From NCBI RefSeq assembly GCF_000426065.1, contig NZ_AUEQ01000001.1, positions 845,304-909,303 of the forward strand: a stretch of DNA of 64,000 bases, read 5' to 3'. Position 1 is the stretch's first letter. Every line of letters begins with the position of its first letter. The stretch comes from Mycobacterium sp. URHD0025. Its GTDB lineage: Bacteria; Actinomycetota; Actinomycetes; Mycobacteriales; Mycobacteriaceae. The notes below the pieces were generated by a model, which worked only from the letters and a program-made list of their open reading frames with translations, searched no databases and was not told the DNA's origin. A program made the position numbers and the translations under genes. Positions 9,161 through 19,034 of the stretch are shown here, piece by piece.

Positions 9161-11779
9161 TTGTCGGACTGGCCATTTGTGGCACGGGATGCCGAACGGC
9201 GCGAGGCCGCACAGGCGTTGCGGGACGGTTCGCGGGGCGTGGTTCTGGCGGGCGCCGCCGGAGTCGGCAAATCGGCGTTGGCTCGGGTTCTTGCCGACGA
9301 ACTCGAGGCCGACGGTTATCCGGTGCGATTCGTTTTGGGTACCGAGACGGCTCAAGCGGTGCCGCTGGGGGCGTTTCGCCATGCACTCACCCTGACCGAC
9401 GCGCGTGAACCCACAGTGATGCTGGCGGCGGCACACGAGGCGCTGGCCTCCGAACCCGCACTGCTCATCGTGGTCGACGACGTCCAGCATCTGGATCCGT
9501 TGTCGGCGCTGCTGGTCCAGCAACTGGCGGTGGCCGGCTCGCCGAAGCTGATCGTCACCATGCAGAACGGCGCGACCACCTCCGACGCGGTCACCGCGTT
9601 GTGGAAGGAACACCTGCTGCTGCGGATGGACCTCGAACCCTTCACCAGGGACCAGACCGGTGAATTGGCCGCGGCGGTACTGGGCGGCGAGATCGACGAG
9701 CATGCGGTGGGCGAGCTGCACCGGTTCTCCGCCGGTAGCCCGCTCTATCTTCGTGGCGCGCTCAACGCGGCGCTGGCCGACGCGGTGCTGGTCCGCGATC
9801 AGGGGCGCTGGCGGTTACATGGCCAGCTGCGCGCGAGCGCTGACCTGTACGCGCTCATCGCTTCCCGGCTCGACACGCTGACTCCGGACGAACGCGATGT
9901 GGTGGAGGTGATTTCGACCGCCGAGGTGCTCGACTGGGATGTGCTGGTCCGGGCCTGCGACACGGACGCCATCGCGCGTGTCGAGCGCAGGGGAGCGATT
10001 CAGGTTCTCAACGATGCGGCGTGTACCCTCGTGCAGCCCGGCCATCCGATCGTCGGTGAGGTGGCCCGCAAGCGATGCTCGAAAAGCCGTTCCCGGCAGA
10101 TCAATACGCAATTGGCCGTGCTGCTGCAGGCTCACATGCAGTCTGGTGGCGGCTCCCTTTCAGATGTGCGGGGACGCATTCAGTTGGCCCGATTCATGGT
10201 GGGAGGCGATGTCCCGGCCAATCCCGGGGTCATCGCCGAGGCTGCGGCCAGTGCGGTCACCATGTCCAATCTGGTTCTCGGAGAAGAACTTGCGCGCTAC
10301 GCCCTGGACCACGGCGCCGGGATATCCGCGGCCATCGTGCTGGCTGATGCGATGAGCTGGCAGGGGCGTGGCGAGCAGGCCGAGGAGCTTTTGGCCCGCA
10401 ACGTACCGGCCGCAGACGACGAGCCCGCGCTGGCCCGCTGGGGTTGTCTGCGGGCGTCGAATCTGTTCTTCGGCTGCGCCCGTCCCGAGGCGGCGCATGC
10501 GGTGCTGACGATGCTCCGTCAGCAGATACAACTCCCGCAGATGTTGAGTCTGGTGGTGGCGATGGAAGCGGTCTTCGCATTCTTCGCCGGTGACATGGCC
10601 GGCGCGATCGCGCTGGGCACCGCGGCACTCGACAACGAGGTGTCGCCGGCGGCCGGTATGTGGGCGGCGCTGGGCGTTTCGGGCGCACTGGCCCTGTCCG
10701 GTCGACAAGACGACGTCGCCGCGGTGGTACGCGCCGGTGAACGGGCGGCCGAGGAATGCGAGTCCGGACTGCAGCGGTACTGGTTGGCCTTCGCGCAGGT
10801 GTCGGCGCATGTGGCCGACGGCGAAGTGGCGGCGGCACGCCGGGTGTGTGACCGCTATGCCGTCCTGGCGGCCGGTTCCCCGCAGGCCGAGGCCATCGTC
10901 AGCGCGTTGTCAGGGCGGGTGGAGCTGGCCCGCGGCTGCGTGCATTCGGCCTGTGAAGCGCTTCGGGCCGCGGTATGGGCCGCGCCGCAGGGTCTTCCGC
11001 CCGGTTGGCTGATGGTGGTCGCCGCGTGGCTGGCGCAGGCCGAGGGCATGCGCGGCAACGGCATCGCGGCAACCGCTGCACTGGTGCGGGCCGAGGCTGC
11101 GGCAGTCGGACCGTTGCTGCAGGTGTTCCGCCCGGAGTGGGAGCTGGCCCGAGGCTGGGCGGCCGCCGCGGCGGGTGACACCGCGGTGTCGGTGGAGCAG
11201 GCAGCCCAGGCCGCACGCAGTGCCAAGGGCGCCGGGATGGATGCGGTCGAACTCACCGCCCTACACACCGCGCTGCGATTCGGCGCAACGTCGGGCCACG
11301 GGCGCATCCGGCAATTGGTGCGCCTGCACGGTGGCCGGATGGCCGAGGCGATCGGCGCCCACAGTCGCGGACTGGCGCAGCATGATCCCGCCCAACTCGT
11401 CGCCGCGGCAGACACATTCGAGACGATCGGCGCGTTCGCGCTGGCCGGCGACGCTGCCGCGCACGCGGCCCGGGAGTATGCCCGGGCCGGCTGCCGGGGT
11501 GCCGAATTGGAATCCGCCGCGAGGGCGCGATGGCTGTGCGCCCAGGGTGGAGCGCGGTCTCCGGCACTGCGCTGTGCAGGGGAGCCGCTGCCGCTCACCG
11601 AGCGTGAGTGGGAGATCGCCGACCTGGTCGATGCCGGGCTGAGTAATCGGCAGATCGCCGATCTGTTGTGCCTGTCGGTACGTACCGTCGACGGGCATCT
11701 GTACCGCGTGTTCGCCAAGGTCGGTGTCGAGGACCGATCGCATCTGGCCCGGCTGGTGCGCTATCGCCGGGCCCGGTGA
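9161..11779 (+). CDS. large ATP-binding LuxR-family transcriptional regulator (LAL type)
   Basis: An 872-residue regulator. An N-terminal AAA/STAND ATPase has Walker A GAAGVGKSAL (residues 31-40) and Walker B LLIVVDDVQHLD (about 101-112). A long alpha-helical, TPR-like middle follows, then a C-terminal LuxR helix-turn-helix from about 811 (LTEREWEIADLVDAGLSNRQ). The inducer is unknown. The start is TTG 9161 with a G-rich upstream stretch (gggggcg); GTG 9179 is an alternative. It lies 153 bp after nagA on the same strand, so control of the nag operon is possible but not shown. Confidence 0.85.
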   Translation: MSDWPFVARDAERREAAQALRDGSRGVVLAGAAGVGKSALARVLADELEADGYPVRFVLGTETAQAVPLGAFRHALTLTDAREPTVMLAAAHEALASEPALLIVVDDVQHLDPLSALLVQQLAVAGSPKLIVTMQNGATTSDAVTALWKEHLLLRMDLEPFTRDQTGELAAAVLGGEIDEHAVGELHRFSAGSPLYLRGALNAALADAVLVRDQGRWRLHGQLRASADLYALIASRLDTLTPDERDVVEVISTAEVLDWDVLVRACDTDAIARVERRGAIQVLNDAACTLVQPGHPIVGEVARKRCSKSRSRQINTQLAVLLQAHMQSGGGSLSDVRGRIQLARFMVGGDVPANPGVIAEAAASAVTMSNLVLGEELARYALDHGAGISAAIVLADAMSWQGRGEQAEELLARNVPAADDEPALARWGCLRASNLFFGCARPEAAHAVLTMLRQQIQLPQMLSLVVAMEAVFAFFAGDMAGAIALGTAALDNEVSPAAGMWAALGVSGALALSGRQDDVAAVVRAGERAAEECESGLQRYWLAFAQVSAHVADGEVAAARRVCDRYAVLAAGSPQAEAIVSALSGRVELARGCVHSACEALRAAVWAAPQGLPPGWLMVVAAWLAQAEGMRGNGIAATAALVRAEAAAVGPLLQVFRPEWELARGWAAAAAGDTAVSVEQAAQAARSAKGAGMDAVELTALHTALRFGATSGHGRIRQLVRLHGGRMAEAIGAHSRGLAQHDPAQLVAAADTFETIGAFALAGDAAAHAAREYARAGCRGAELESAARARWLCAQGGARSPALRCAGEPLPLTEREWEIADLVDAGLSNRQIADLLCLSVRTVDGHLYRVFAKVGVEDRSHLARLVRYRRAR

Positions 11780-11797
11780 GCCCTATCCCGGTGAGCC

Positions 11798-12004
11798 CTA
11801 TGTCGGCTCGGGTTCCTCACTGGACAGACGTGCACCGACGAACGCGATCAGGCGCGGATCGCCGGAGGTGAACCGGTCCACCTCCTCGCCGCCGTCGCAC
11901 CGCAGCAGCGCGATCGTGAGGCTGTGCGTGGTGCGGGTGAGGACGCGCCAATGCGCGCCGGAATCCTCCCAGCGCTGTAGATCTGCCACCCGGTCGACGC
12001 TCAT
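11798..12004 (-). CDS. small conserved hypothetical protein
   Basis: A 68-residue protein starting at ATG 12004, on the strand opposite its neighbours. Sequence such as LQRWEDSGAHWRVLTRT and TIALLRCDGGEEVDRF looks like the short actinobacterial proteins with a W/E-rich beta-sheet seen near DUF488 genes. Codon usage fits a real gene. It diverges from the DUF488 gene with about 20 bp between the two starts. No function can be assigned. Confidence 0.65.
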   Translation of the reverse strand: MSVDRVADLQRWEDSGAHWRVLTRTTHSLTIALLRCDGGEEVDRFTSGDPRLIAFVGARLSSEEPEPT

Positions 12005-12021
12005 GCCTCCTACGATGGCAT

Positions 12022-12393
12022 GTGATGGCCGATAAGAACCGTGTGCGGCTGGCCCGGGTGTTTACCGAGCCCGAACCCGATGAGGGTCAGCGGGTCCTGG
12101 TCGATCGACTGTGGCCCAGGGGCGTGAAGAAGACCGATCCACGGGTGGGGCACTGGCTGCCCGCGGTCGCCCCGTCCACCGAGTTGCGGCACTGGTACGA
12201 CCACAAGCCGGAGCGCTACGACGAGTTCGCCGCGCGCTACACCCAGGAGCTGGAGTCCGGTGAGGAGGCCGCCGCGCTCGACGAGTTGCGGGCGTTGGTC
12301 GGCAAGGGCGGCAAGGGGCCTGTCACGTTGGTCACGGCCACCCGTGAGCTCGAACTCAGCCACCTCAGTGTCCTGGCGGGGCTGTTGACCTGA
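12022..12393 (+). CDS. DUF488 (YeaO-type) family protein
   Basis: A 123-residue protein with the hallmark motif [13 protein letters not shown], followed by [29 protein letters not shown] and a C-terminal [19 protein letters not shown]. These match the DUF488 family, small proteins of uncertain function sometimes linked to haem or metal biology. The start may be GTG 12022 or the adjacent ATG 12025. It sits upstream of mbtK but is separated from it by an iron-box-like sequence. Confidence 0.88.
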   Translation: MMADKNRVRLARVFTEPEPDEGQRVLVDRLWPRGVKKTDPRVGHWLPAVAPSTELRHWYDHKPERYDEFAARYTQELESGEEAAALDELRALVGKGGKGPVTLVTATRELELSHLSVLAGLLT

Positions 12394-12404
12394 GTCTCAC
12401 CGTA

Positions 12405-12423
12405 GGGAGGAAGGTAAACCTAC
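12405..12423 (+). promoter_or_regulatory. weak IdeR-like half site upstream of mbtK
   Basis: Aligned to the IdeR/DtxR consensus TTAGGTTAGGCTAACCTAA, this 19-mer matches at 10 positions, nearly all in the right half (AAACCTAC). It lies 32 bp before the mbtK ATG. A TANNNT-type -10 (TAGGCT, 12439-12444) follows and would start transcription only a few bases before the ATG, giving a near-leaderless mRNA. Iron repression of mbtK is known in mycobacteria; this exact site is inference. Confidence 0.4.
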
Positions 12424-12454
12424 CCTCAGTCGCTGCGGTAGGCTCGGCGCTCAA

Positions 12455-13105
12455 ATGAGCGATATCGATACCGACGTGACGGACGTGCCGGGAGCCCCCG
12501 TCCTCAAACGCGAGCTGACCGACATCACCGACGAGGTGCGCGCCGTCGACGCCCCACCCACCCCTGTCCTGGCCGAGCCGTACGACATCCGGGTCGCCGA
12601 CGCCGCCGCCGACGCCGAGCTGGTATCGGAGTGGATGAATCGCCCGCACCTGGTGGAAGCCTGGGAGTACGACTGGGAACCGCAGCGCTGGCGCCGGTAC
12701 CTGCAGGCGCAGCTCGACGGCGAATACTCACGGCCGTTCATCGCGAGCTTCCGCGGAAAGCCGGTCGGGTACGTCGAGTTGTATCGGGCGGCCAAGGATT
12801 CGATCGCTCCGCGCTACGCCGCCGATCCATATGACATCGGCATGCACGCCGCGATCGCCGATCTGAGATTCGTCAACAGGGGCATGGGCCCGATCTTGTT
12901 GCCGCGCATCGTGGCCAACGTATTCGAACTCGAGCCGAACTGCCGGCGGATCATGTTCGATCCGGACCATCGCAATGCCGGTGCCCGCCGCGTGTGTGAA
13001 TGGGCCGGATGCGAGTTCCTGGGCGAGCACCAGATGTCCAACCGGCGGATGGCCCTTTATGCGCTACCGCGCACACCCGGCGACGCCCTGGGCGCCGCCG
13101 GCTGA
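12455..13105 (+). CDS. mbtK: mycobactin lysine N-acyltransferase (GNAT fold)
   Basis: Transfers the long acyl chain to the lysine epsilon-amine of mycobactin. The 216-residue protein has the GNAT/IucA-acetyltransferase pattern of MbtK (Rv1347c): [60 protein letters not shown] and a C-terminal [20 protein letters not shown]. It converges on mbtN, the same gene arrangement as the M. tuberculosis mbt-2 locus. No RBS precedes the ATG, which fits a near-leaderless transcript. Confidence 0.92.
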   Translation: MSDIDTDVTDVPGAPVLKRELTDITDEVRAVDAPPTPVLAEPYDIRVADAAADAELVSEWMNRPHLVEAWEYDWEPQRWRRYLQAQLDGEYSRPFIASFRGKPVGYVELYRAAKDSIAPRYAADPYDIGMHAAIADLRFVNRGMGPILLPRIVANVFELEPNCRRIMFDPDHRNAGARRVCEWAGCEFLGEHQMSNRRMALYALPRTPGDALGAAG

Positions 13106-13120
13106 CGTGGAGCCACCGGT

Positions 13121-14296
13121 TCAGGCTCCGGCGAACTCGGCGTAACCCTCGTAATCGGGCTTCATTGCCGCGGCCACCAGCTCCCACAGCACTTCGTCGG
13201 TGCCGCCTCCGACGCGGGCGAGTTTCATGTCGCGCCACCACTTGCCCAGCGGCGTCTCGTCGACGAGATAGCCGGAGCCGCCGAAGATGTGCATGCACTC
13301 CGATGCGACCTCCTCGCCGAGCCGTGCGGCGGTCACCTTGAAAGCGGCGGCGGCTCTGAGATCGAGCTTGCCCTGCGCGGCTGCCCCGGCCAGGGCGTAA
13401 CGCAGCAGATCGACGCGGGCCTGCAGATCGGCGATGCGCATCCGCAACGCTTGGTGCTCATAGAGGGTTTGGCCGAACTGCCGCCGTTTCATCATGCGCG
13501 CCAACGTGATTCCGAGAATCCGCTGGGATCCGGAGGCGACCTGCCCGGCGATCGACATGCGTTCGTGTGCCAATCCCCAGGAGATGGCCGCCAGGCCGGT
13601 GCCGGCGCGGGCCACCAGATGATCGGCGGGCACCCACGTGTCGATGTGCACCGCGGCGGTGGCCAGGGGCCCGTTGCCGACCTTGCGATAGGGCGTCTGG
13701 ATCTCGACCTGAGAGGTCGGCACCGCGATGACGACGACGTTGCCGTGCCTGCTGGTCGGATCCTGGTCGACGTTGCGGGCCACCACCATGATGTGATCGG
13801 CGATCGTGGACAGGGAGACGAACTTCTTGATGCCCTTGATCTCGAATCCGTCACGGGCCGTACGTACTTCGGTCTCCACGATCTGCAGGTCCGAACCTCC
13901 GGATTCCTCGGACGCCGCGATGCAGAGCACAGCCTCGCCGCGGACTGCCTGTTCACAGATCGTGCGCAAGTGGTCGGATTTTCCGAAGCGCCGCAGCAGG
14001 GCGATGGCCGAATCGTGCAGGCTGACGCCCACGCCGATGCCCGAGGAACCGTTGCGGCCCAGCGCGAAGGCGAGTTCGATCAGCTTGGCCACGTCGGGCT
14101 GTTGACCGTCGCCCCACTTCTCGCTGAACACCCCGGAGCGGCCCAGGTGCTCGATGAGGGGGCGCGGAAAGCTCTCGGTCTCTTCCGCTTCGGTGGTCCA
14201 CTGCTTGACCCGGTCGTCGAACGCCCGATCCAGCAGGTCGCGGTACTCGTCGAGCGTCGTGGTGGCCGGCGCCAGGGTTGGCGTGAGCGCGGTCAT
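13121..14296 (-). CDS. mbtN: mycobactin acyl-ACP dehydrogenase
   Basis: A 391-residue acyl-CoA dehydrogenase-family flavoprotein that introduces the double bond into the mycobactin acyl chain carried on MbtL. The N-terminal helices are followed by the central strand domain ([28 protein letters not shown]) and the C-terminal helical domain ([17 protein letters not shown] form, ending [16 protein letters not shown]). The ATG overlaps the mbtM TGA (ATGA), so expression is coupled. Last gene of the mbtL-mbtM-mbtN operon. Confidence 0.92.
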   Translation of the reverse strand: MTALTPTLAPATTTLDEYRDLLDRAFDDRVKQWTTEAEETESFPRPLIEHLGRSGVFSEKWGDGQQPDVAKLIELAFALGRNGSSGIGVGVSLHDSAIALLRRFGKSDHLRTICEQAVRGEAVLCIAASEESGGSDLQIVETEVRTARDGFEIKGIKKFVSLSTIADHIMVVARNVDQDPTSRHGNVVVIAVPTSQVEIQTPYRKVGNGPLATAAVHIDTWVPADHLVARAGTGLAAISWGLAHERMSIAGQVASGSQRILGITLARMMKRRQFGQTLYEHQALRMRIADLQARVDLLRYALAGAAAQGKLDLRAAAAFKVTAARLGEEVASECMHIFGGSGYLVDETPLGKWWRDMKLARVGGGTDEVLWELVAAAMKPDYEGYAEFAGA

Positions 14297-15867
14297 GATT
14301 TCGCTGTCTCCAATTGTCGTTTGACCTCAAGGCGGCGCAGCTTGCCCGAGGAGGTGCGGGGCAGTGACCCCGGCGTCAGGAACACCACGTCGGCGGGCAC
14401 GATGCCGCACTCGGATGCCACCTGCTGAATAACCTGGCTGCGGGCACTCGCCTCATCGGCGCCACGGAACTCGGCCGCGATCACCAGCCCGGCGCGGACC
14501 GATTTCTCACCGGCGCCCACAGCTACCACCGCACCTTCACGAACACCCTTGACCTGAGCGGCAACCCGTTCGATCTCGGTGGGGAAGATGTTGCGTCCGG
14601 CCACGGTGATCAGTTCTTTGGTGCGTCCGCAGACCACAAGGCCGCCGTCGACGAAGTAGCCCAAATCTCCGGTGGCGAACCATTCGCCGGGGTTCAGGGG
14701 AGTCTGGCCCAGGTAGCCCGACATCATCGAGGTGCCACGGATCTCCACCTCACCGACCTCGCGGTCGACGATGCCCGCGTTGTCTTCGCTGGGGCGCAGC
14801 CGCACTTCCATGCCCCCGATGGCATCACCGAGGACGGCGAGCTGCTGCCGGTTGGAGCCTGCGTCCGTGGCGACGGTGATCTCGTCGAGGACGACGCCGA
14901 GTCCCGGAACGGGAACTGTGACGGCACAGGATGATTCGGCCATCCCGTAGGACGGTGAAAGGGCTCCGGGGTTGAAGCCGAAGCGGGACAATTCGGTGCC
15001 GAAGCGGCTGGTGGCCTCGCAGTCGACGGGCTCGCCGCCGTTGAGCGCGAACCGCACGGCCGACAGGTCAAGATCGGTCAGTCGCTTGGAGTACTTGCCG
15101 ATCAGGCCGTAGGCCATGTTGGGAGCGGCGGTCAGGGTGGCGCGGCTCTCGGTGAGCCAGCGCACCCAGCTGAACGGTGAGGCCGCGAATGCCATGGTCG
15201 AGGCTTGCCATACCTCGATGCCACCGAGCGCTCCGGCCAGCAGGAACGTCAGGCCCATGTCGTGGTACAGCGGCAGCCACGAGCAGCCGATGTCGCTGGG
15301 GGACAAGCTGATCCGCTCACTGAGTCCACGCAGATTGGCCAGCACGGCTGACGGCGTCAGCTGCGCGGTACGGGGCGTGCCGGTGGAACCAGCGGTGCCC
15401 TGCAGGACCGCGAACGGGCCGGTGCCCAGCGGCAGGGTGGTGGAGCGTTGGGTGTGTGCGATGACGGCGTAGTCGTGGATCGCCACCGGAGTCTCAGCTG
15501 TTCGCAGCAGATCCAGGTAGCCGCTGTGGCTGAACACGGTGCCCACTCCGATGTCCGCGAACCGATTGATCGTGGCCTGCGCCCAGGTGTCCACGTCGGC
15601 GCCCCGGATCGGGCCGGGCAGTACGGACAGCGCCGTACCGGCCAGAAGCGCGCCGAGGATGGTCGCGATGCCCTCGACCGTGGGCTCACCGACCATCCCG
15701 ACAGCTGTCGAACCGTCCTCGCCGATCTGTTCGGCGATGTTCTCGGCGCGGGCGTATACCTCGCCCCAGGGGTGGCGGATCCAGGTGCTGGTCGCCTGGT
15801 CGTACACCACGAGGTCGGCGTCGGTGGTGGTCAGCGACGAGGCGAGCGCCGTGGCGAGCACGCTCAC
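14293..15867 (-). CDS. mbtM: mycobactin fatty acyl-AMP ligase
   Basis: Activates a fatty acid as its adenylate and loads it on MbtL. It is a 524-residue ANL-family enzyme with the phosphate loop [17 protein letters not shown], the [11 protein letters not shown] motif, the hinge region [19 protein letters not shown], and a C-terminal catalytic Lys in [12 protein letters not shown]. The GTG at 15867 overlaps the mbtL stop (GTGA). The open frame runs on upstream inside mbtL, but that extension is not a plausible N-terminus. Confidence 0.92.
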   Translation of the reverse strand: MSVLATALASSLTTTDADLVVYDQATSTWIRHPWGEVYARAENIAEQIGEDGSTAVGMVGEPTVEGIATILGALLAGTALSVLPGPIRGADVDTWAQATINRFADIGVGTVFSHSGYLDLLRTAETPVAIHDYAVIAHTQRSTTLPLGTGPFAVLQGTAGSTGTPRTAQLTPSAVLANLRGLSERISLSPSDIGCSWLPLYHDMGLTFLLAGALGGIEVWQASTMAFAASPFSWVRWLTESRATLTAAPNMAYGLIGKYSKRLTDLDLSAVRFALNGGEPVDCEATSRFGTELSRFGFNPGALSPSYGMAESSCAVTVPVPGLGVVLDEITVATDAGSNRQQLAVLGDAIGGMEVRLRPSEDNAGIVDREVGEVEIRGTSMMSGYLGQTPLNPGEWFATGDLGYFVDGGLVVCGRTKELITVAGRNIFPTEIERVAAQVKGVREGAVVAVGAGEKSVRAGLVIAAEFRGADEASARSQVIQQVASECGIVPADVVFLTPGSLPRTSSGKLRRLEVKRQLETAKS

Positions 15868-16133
15868 TGGTTGCTCTGCGCGGCAGGCACTTTCGCCAGG
15901 ATGGCCGCTTCGAGATCGCCCACGGTGTCGCAGCTGAGCAGGTCCTCTTCGGACAGGACGACCCCGAGCTTGTCCTCGATCGCCACCATGCCGACGGCGA
16001 ACGCCACGGAGTCCAGGCCGGCGTCGTCGATGAGCCGGGAGTCCCTGGTCACCCGGCGGACATCGACGTTCATGTCGTCGCGAAGGATCTCGGTGAGGGC
16101 GGCGCTGACCGCTTCGGGTGTTGTCGACTGCAT
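15864..16133 (-). CDS. mbtL: mycobactin acyl carrier protein
   Basis: An 89-residue carrier protein. The phosphopantetheine attachment Ser is in [14 protein letters not shown], followed by the usual acidic helix 2 and 3 ([20 protein letters not shown]). It carries the acyl chain between MbtM, MbtN and MbtK. First gene of the minus-strand mbt-2 operon, with a good IdeR-like box 25-43 bp upstream, so iron should repress the unit. Confidence 0.93.
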   Translation of the reverse strand: MQSTTPEAVSAALTEILRDDMNVDVRRVTRDSRLIDDAGLDSVAFAVGMVAIEDKLGVVLSEEDLLSCDTVGDLEAAILAKVPAAQSNQ

Positions 16134-16157
16134 GGGGTGGCACGGTACACGTCGGAG

Positions 16158-16176
16158 GAAAGATAGGCTAGCCTTA
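16158..16176 (-). promoter_or_regulatory. IdeR (DtxR-family) iron box upstream of mbtL
   Basis: This 19-mer matches the IdeR consensus TTAGGTTAGGCTAACCTAA at 13 positions on the plus-strand reading, including an unbroken TAGGCTA core. It lies just upstream of the mbtL start, and a possible minus-strand -10 (TATCTT, 16160-16165) falls inside it. IdeR with bound iron would therefore block transcription of mbtLMN directly. Family knowledge plus sequence match; binding is not shown. Confidence 0.75.
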
Positions 16177-16223
16177 CAAAGGCCGTTGTGAGGTCGATAA
16201 CTAAGCCTGCGGCCAGGGTGCGT

Positions 16224-16952
16224 TCAGACGGTGCCGACGGCGATGAACATGCCGGTGGCGGCGGCGATCAGGACCATGTCGATCAGCCGAGCGTAGGTGT
16301 GCGGTTGAAGCCGTTGCACGATCCGGCGGATCAAGAATGGGCCGATCATCAACGCGGTCCCGATCGCGACCCCGTCAATGATGACACCCGTTGTGAGGGA
16401 GCCGCCTTGACCAAAGGTGGCGAGCTTGGCCGTGTAAAGCAGCAAGGCGCTGGCTGCTTCGGAACCCAGGAAGGCGCCTCCGCTGAGCCCATATCCGGTG
16501 AACATCGGGACGCTCAACGGTCCGGTCGACAAGACCAGGCCGGTCAAGAAGCCCACAACAGCGCCCGCGACACCGAGCTGCCACAATCGCACCCGCCACC
16601 CTCGCTTCGCGATTGCCCTGCGGACCGGAATCATCGCCAGAAAGAACCCACCCAAGAGCCCATCGACGATCTTCGGAGAGATCGTCAGCAGTGTGTGCGC
16701 GCCGAGCACTGCGGCGGGTGCGCCTGTTGCCGAGTAGGCGAACACGGGGCGCCACCTGATCTGTCGCCACCAGGCGGCCACGCGGCCGACGTTGGCCATC
16801 ACGGCTGCTATCGCCATCATCGGCACCGCCGCGCGCGGTCCATACAGCAGCACCAGCACCGGAAGCAGTACGAGCGACGATCCGGTGCCCACCAGACCGC
16901 CGAGTGCTCCGGCGCCCAGCGCGAGAATGAAAACCAAGACGAGAGTCAACAT
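16224..16952 (-). CDS. TauE/SafE family membrane permease
   Basis: A 242-residue protein with about seven to eight transmembrane helices. It opens with ILALGAGALGGLVGTGSSLV, the glycine-rich repeat typical of the TauE/SafE (DUF81) sulfite/organosulfonate exporter family, and a related half repeat begins near LGVAGAVVGFLTGLVLSTG. The transported anion cannot be told from sequence. It lies upstream of mbtL on the same strand, but the iron box lies between them, so it is probably separately regulated. Confidence 0.82.
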   Translation of the reverse strand: MLTLVLVFILALGAGALGGLVGTGSSLVLLPVLVLLYGPRAAVPMMAIAAVMANVGRVAAWWRQIRWRPVFAYSATGAPAAVLGAHTLLTISPKIVDGLLGGFFLAMIPVRRAIAKRGWRVRLWQLGVAGAVVGFLTGLVLSTGPLSVPMFTGYGLSGGAFLGSEAASALLLYTAKLATFGQGGSLTTGVIIDGVAIGTALMIGPFLIRRIVQRLQPHTYARLIDMVLIAAATGMFIAVGTV

Positions 16953-17161
16953 CGCAGGACCTTCTCGTCGGCGTGGGGCACGCCGACGGAGATCCTCCAG
17001 GCTTTTATCCGTTCAGATGACCGCACCCCGTCCAGGACTACGGTGGCGCCGCTCGGACCAGACGTACACCATGACTGGCGCACCGGAACCCTAGGCGCTA
17101 TCCCCTTCACCCTAGCAACGGCTCATCGGCCTCGCTCGGCGCAGGCGGGTGCCGGCAACGC

Positions 17162-18226
17162 TCAGAAACCGGCCAGATCGGTCCCGCCGAAGCGCTGACC
17201 GTCGTCGACAACCGTTGCCCAGGGCACCATCTCGGCGCTGACCACGCCGTGCTCGCGGGTGATTTCGTCGATGATGTCGAAGGACGCGGAGATGCGTGCG
17301 GGGGTGTCGACCACGATCGTCGTCACCGGCACCTGCCGTCCCAATTGGAACAGCTTGTCCCCGTGAGGCTTACCGTCATCGCTGTACCCCCAGATGCCAC
17401 GCAGCACAGTCGCGCCGCCGGCCACGTTGGACTCCAGTAGCGAGCGGACGATGGCCCGGTGGATCGGGACACCGTCGTGGTGAGCGGTTTCCGAGGTGTG
17501 GATCATCAGCTTCTGCCACAGCGGCCGGCCTTCGGCGTCCGTCGCGGGCAGCTCGGCCGGGCGGGTCAGCAGTTGTCCGCCCCGCTTGCACAGTTGCGCC
17601 CGCTCGACGGTGAGCAGGGGATTCTCGAGCACGTCGGTCAGCTCGCCCAGTACCGCGTTCACCTGGGCACCGGTCCCCAGCCCGACGATCATGAGCGGCA
17701 CCTCGGTGTTGCGGCTGAAGAATGCGGCGCGCCGACGGTCGCCGTGTACCGTCCCGTCCACCCCGAGAAGCACTGTGGTCGCGGCGAAGCCGTGCCCGTG
17801 CAGCAGAGCGCACACCGCACGGTAGGCCGGAACTCCGCCGACCCGGTGATGACGGCCGACGTACACAGTCAGCTTGCAGGTATCGGTCACGGTCGGCGCG
17901 GGGGACTCGCGACGGATCAGCTGGGCCCGTTCGAGGGTGATCAGACCGCGGGGAATGAGATCGACGGTCTGCTCGGCCAGTGCGGAGATCTTGTCGGCGG
18001 CATCGACAGCAGCGATGGCGATCGGCGGATCCTCCGAGGCCGTCAACGTCTCGTCAGTACGCAGGTGATGGTGCGGACCGAAGCTGGAGATCCCGCGCAG
18101 CATCACGCTGACCGCGATGTCGCTGCCGCCGTACAGATCCAAGAGCGCGTCGGCGACGAAGCGGTGTTCGTGACGCGACCGTTCGGCGAAATACGCGGTC
18201 AGCTTGAGGTAGTCGGTGGTGGTCAC
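17162..18226 (-). CDS. triple DUF190 protein next to fluoride channel genes
   Basis: A 354-residue protein made of three DUF190 units: about residues 1-105 (KLTAYFAERSRHEHRF, MLRGISSFGPHHHL), 115-225 (KLTVYVGRHHRVGGVPAYRA, VLLGVDGTVHG) and 230-345 (KLMIHTSETAHHDGVPIHRA, VLRGIWGYSDDG). Ordinary DUF190 proteins have one unit of about 110 residues and a PII-like fold. The GTG at 18226 overlaps the crcB stop, placing it in the crcB operon. A regulatory or sensing role for the fluoride channel is likely but unproven. Confidence 0.85.
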   Translation of the reverse strand: MTTTDYLKLTAYFAERSRHEHRFVADALLDLYGGSDIAVSVMLRGISSFGPHHHLRTDETLTASEDPPIAIAAVDAADKISALAEQTVDLIPRGLITLERAQLIRRESPAPTVTDTCKLTVYVGRHHRVGGVPAYRAVCALLHGHGFAATTVLLGVDGTVHGDRRRAAFFSRNTEVPLMIVGLGTGAQVNAVLGELTDVLENPLLTVERAQLCKRGGQLLTRPAELPATDAEGRPLWQKLMIHTSETAHHDGVPIHRAIVRSLLESNVAGGATVLRGIWGYSDDGKPHGDKLFQLGRQVPVTTIVVDTPARISASFDIIDEITREHGVVSAEMVPWATVVDDGQRFGGTDLAGF

Positions 18227-18591
18227 AGTTGGCTCCCGAGCGACATGCCCAGCCACGCCGCGGTCAGGCCGAGCGCCACGCTGATACCGATGTTGCCCAC
18301 TGCGGGCCAGACCCGGCGTTCCTCGCCGAGCCGCTGGGTTTCCAGCATCCAGGTGGAGAACGTCGTATAGGAGCCGACGAATGCGGTGCCCGCCAGCAGC
18401 GCCGCGTGCCGGTCCAGGGCCAGCCCGCCGAGGAAGCCGAGCAGAAAGGCGCCGCTGAGGTTGACCGCCAAGGTGCCGAACGGGAAGCCGCGGGTGTGGC
18501 GCGCGGACACCGCACGGTCGAGAAGAAACCGGCACACCGCGCCGACGCCGCCTAGGAGCATCACGCCGGTCCACACCATGACGGTCGTCAT
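18223..18591 (-). CDS. crcB: CrcB/Fluc fluoride channel subunit
   Basis: A 122-residue, four-helix fluoride channel subunit. The motifs [33 protein letters not shown] and [13 protein letters not shown] are diagnostic of CrcB. Two non-identical crcB genes in tandem usually form a heterodimeric channel that exports fluoride. The ATG overlaps the stop of the other crcB gene (ATGA), and its own stop overlaps the start of the triple DUF190 gene. Confidence 0.93.
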   Translation of the reverse strand: MTTVMVWTGVMLLGGVGAVCRFLLDRAVSARHTRGFPFGTLAVNLSGAFLLGFLGGLALDRHAALLAGTAFVGSYTTFSTWMLETQRLGEERRVWPAVGNIGISVALGLTAAWLGMSLGSQL

Positions 18592-18986
18592 CGGCGCACC
18601 GCCGCCCGACGCACCATCGCGGTCGCGATCGCCACTGCCAGCAGACCGGCGGCGATGCTGGCGGTGGTGTATCCCGCGGCCAACGCCAAGTTGCCGTGTT
18701 CGAGCATCGTGACCGTCTCGACCTGCATCGTGGAAAAGGTGGTCAGCCCGCCGCATACGCCGGTACCCAACAGCGGCCTGCGGTAACTGGACACCGGCAG
18801 CCGCTCCAGCAGTCGCGTGGTGAAGTAGCCGAGCAGAAACGCGCCGAGAATGTTCGCGATGAACGTCGGCCACGGCCAATGTCCGGGTTCGGGTGCCGCG
18901 AGCACCGCCAGTCCTGCGCGGGCGAGGGTGCCCAGCGCGCCGCCGACGAACACTGCGGCGAGTTCGCGGCCGTCGTGACGGGTCAT
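18588..18986 (-). CDS. crcB: CrcB/Fluc fluoride channel subunit (first copy)
   Basis: A 132-residue CrcB protein: [33 protein letters not shown] and [16 protein letters not shown]. It starts at ATG 18986, only about 48 bp from the divergent regulator gene at 19035, so the two promoters must overlap. It heads the operon crcB-crcB-DUF190. I did not see a fluoride riboswitch in the short leader. Confidence 0.93.
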   Translation of the reverse strand: MTRHDGRELAAVFVGGALGTLARAGLAVLAAPEPGHWPWPTFIANILGAFLLGYFTTRLLERLPVSSYRRPLLGTGVCGGLTTFSTMQVETVTMLEHGNLALAAGYTTASIAAGLLAVAIATAMVRRAAVRR

Positions 18987-19034
18987 GATGCAAAGTATGT
19001 CGGTCGCCGGCCCGACGGCTATCGTCGGCTCACT

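Noticed and set aside
18987..19034. Possible fluoride riboswitch in the crcB leader
   Set aside because: Only 48 bp separate the divergent genes, and no crcB-motif pseudoknot pattern was seen.
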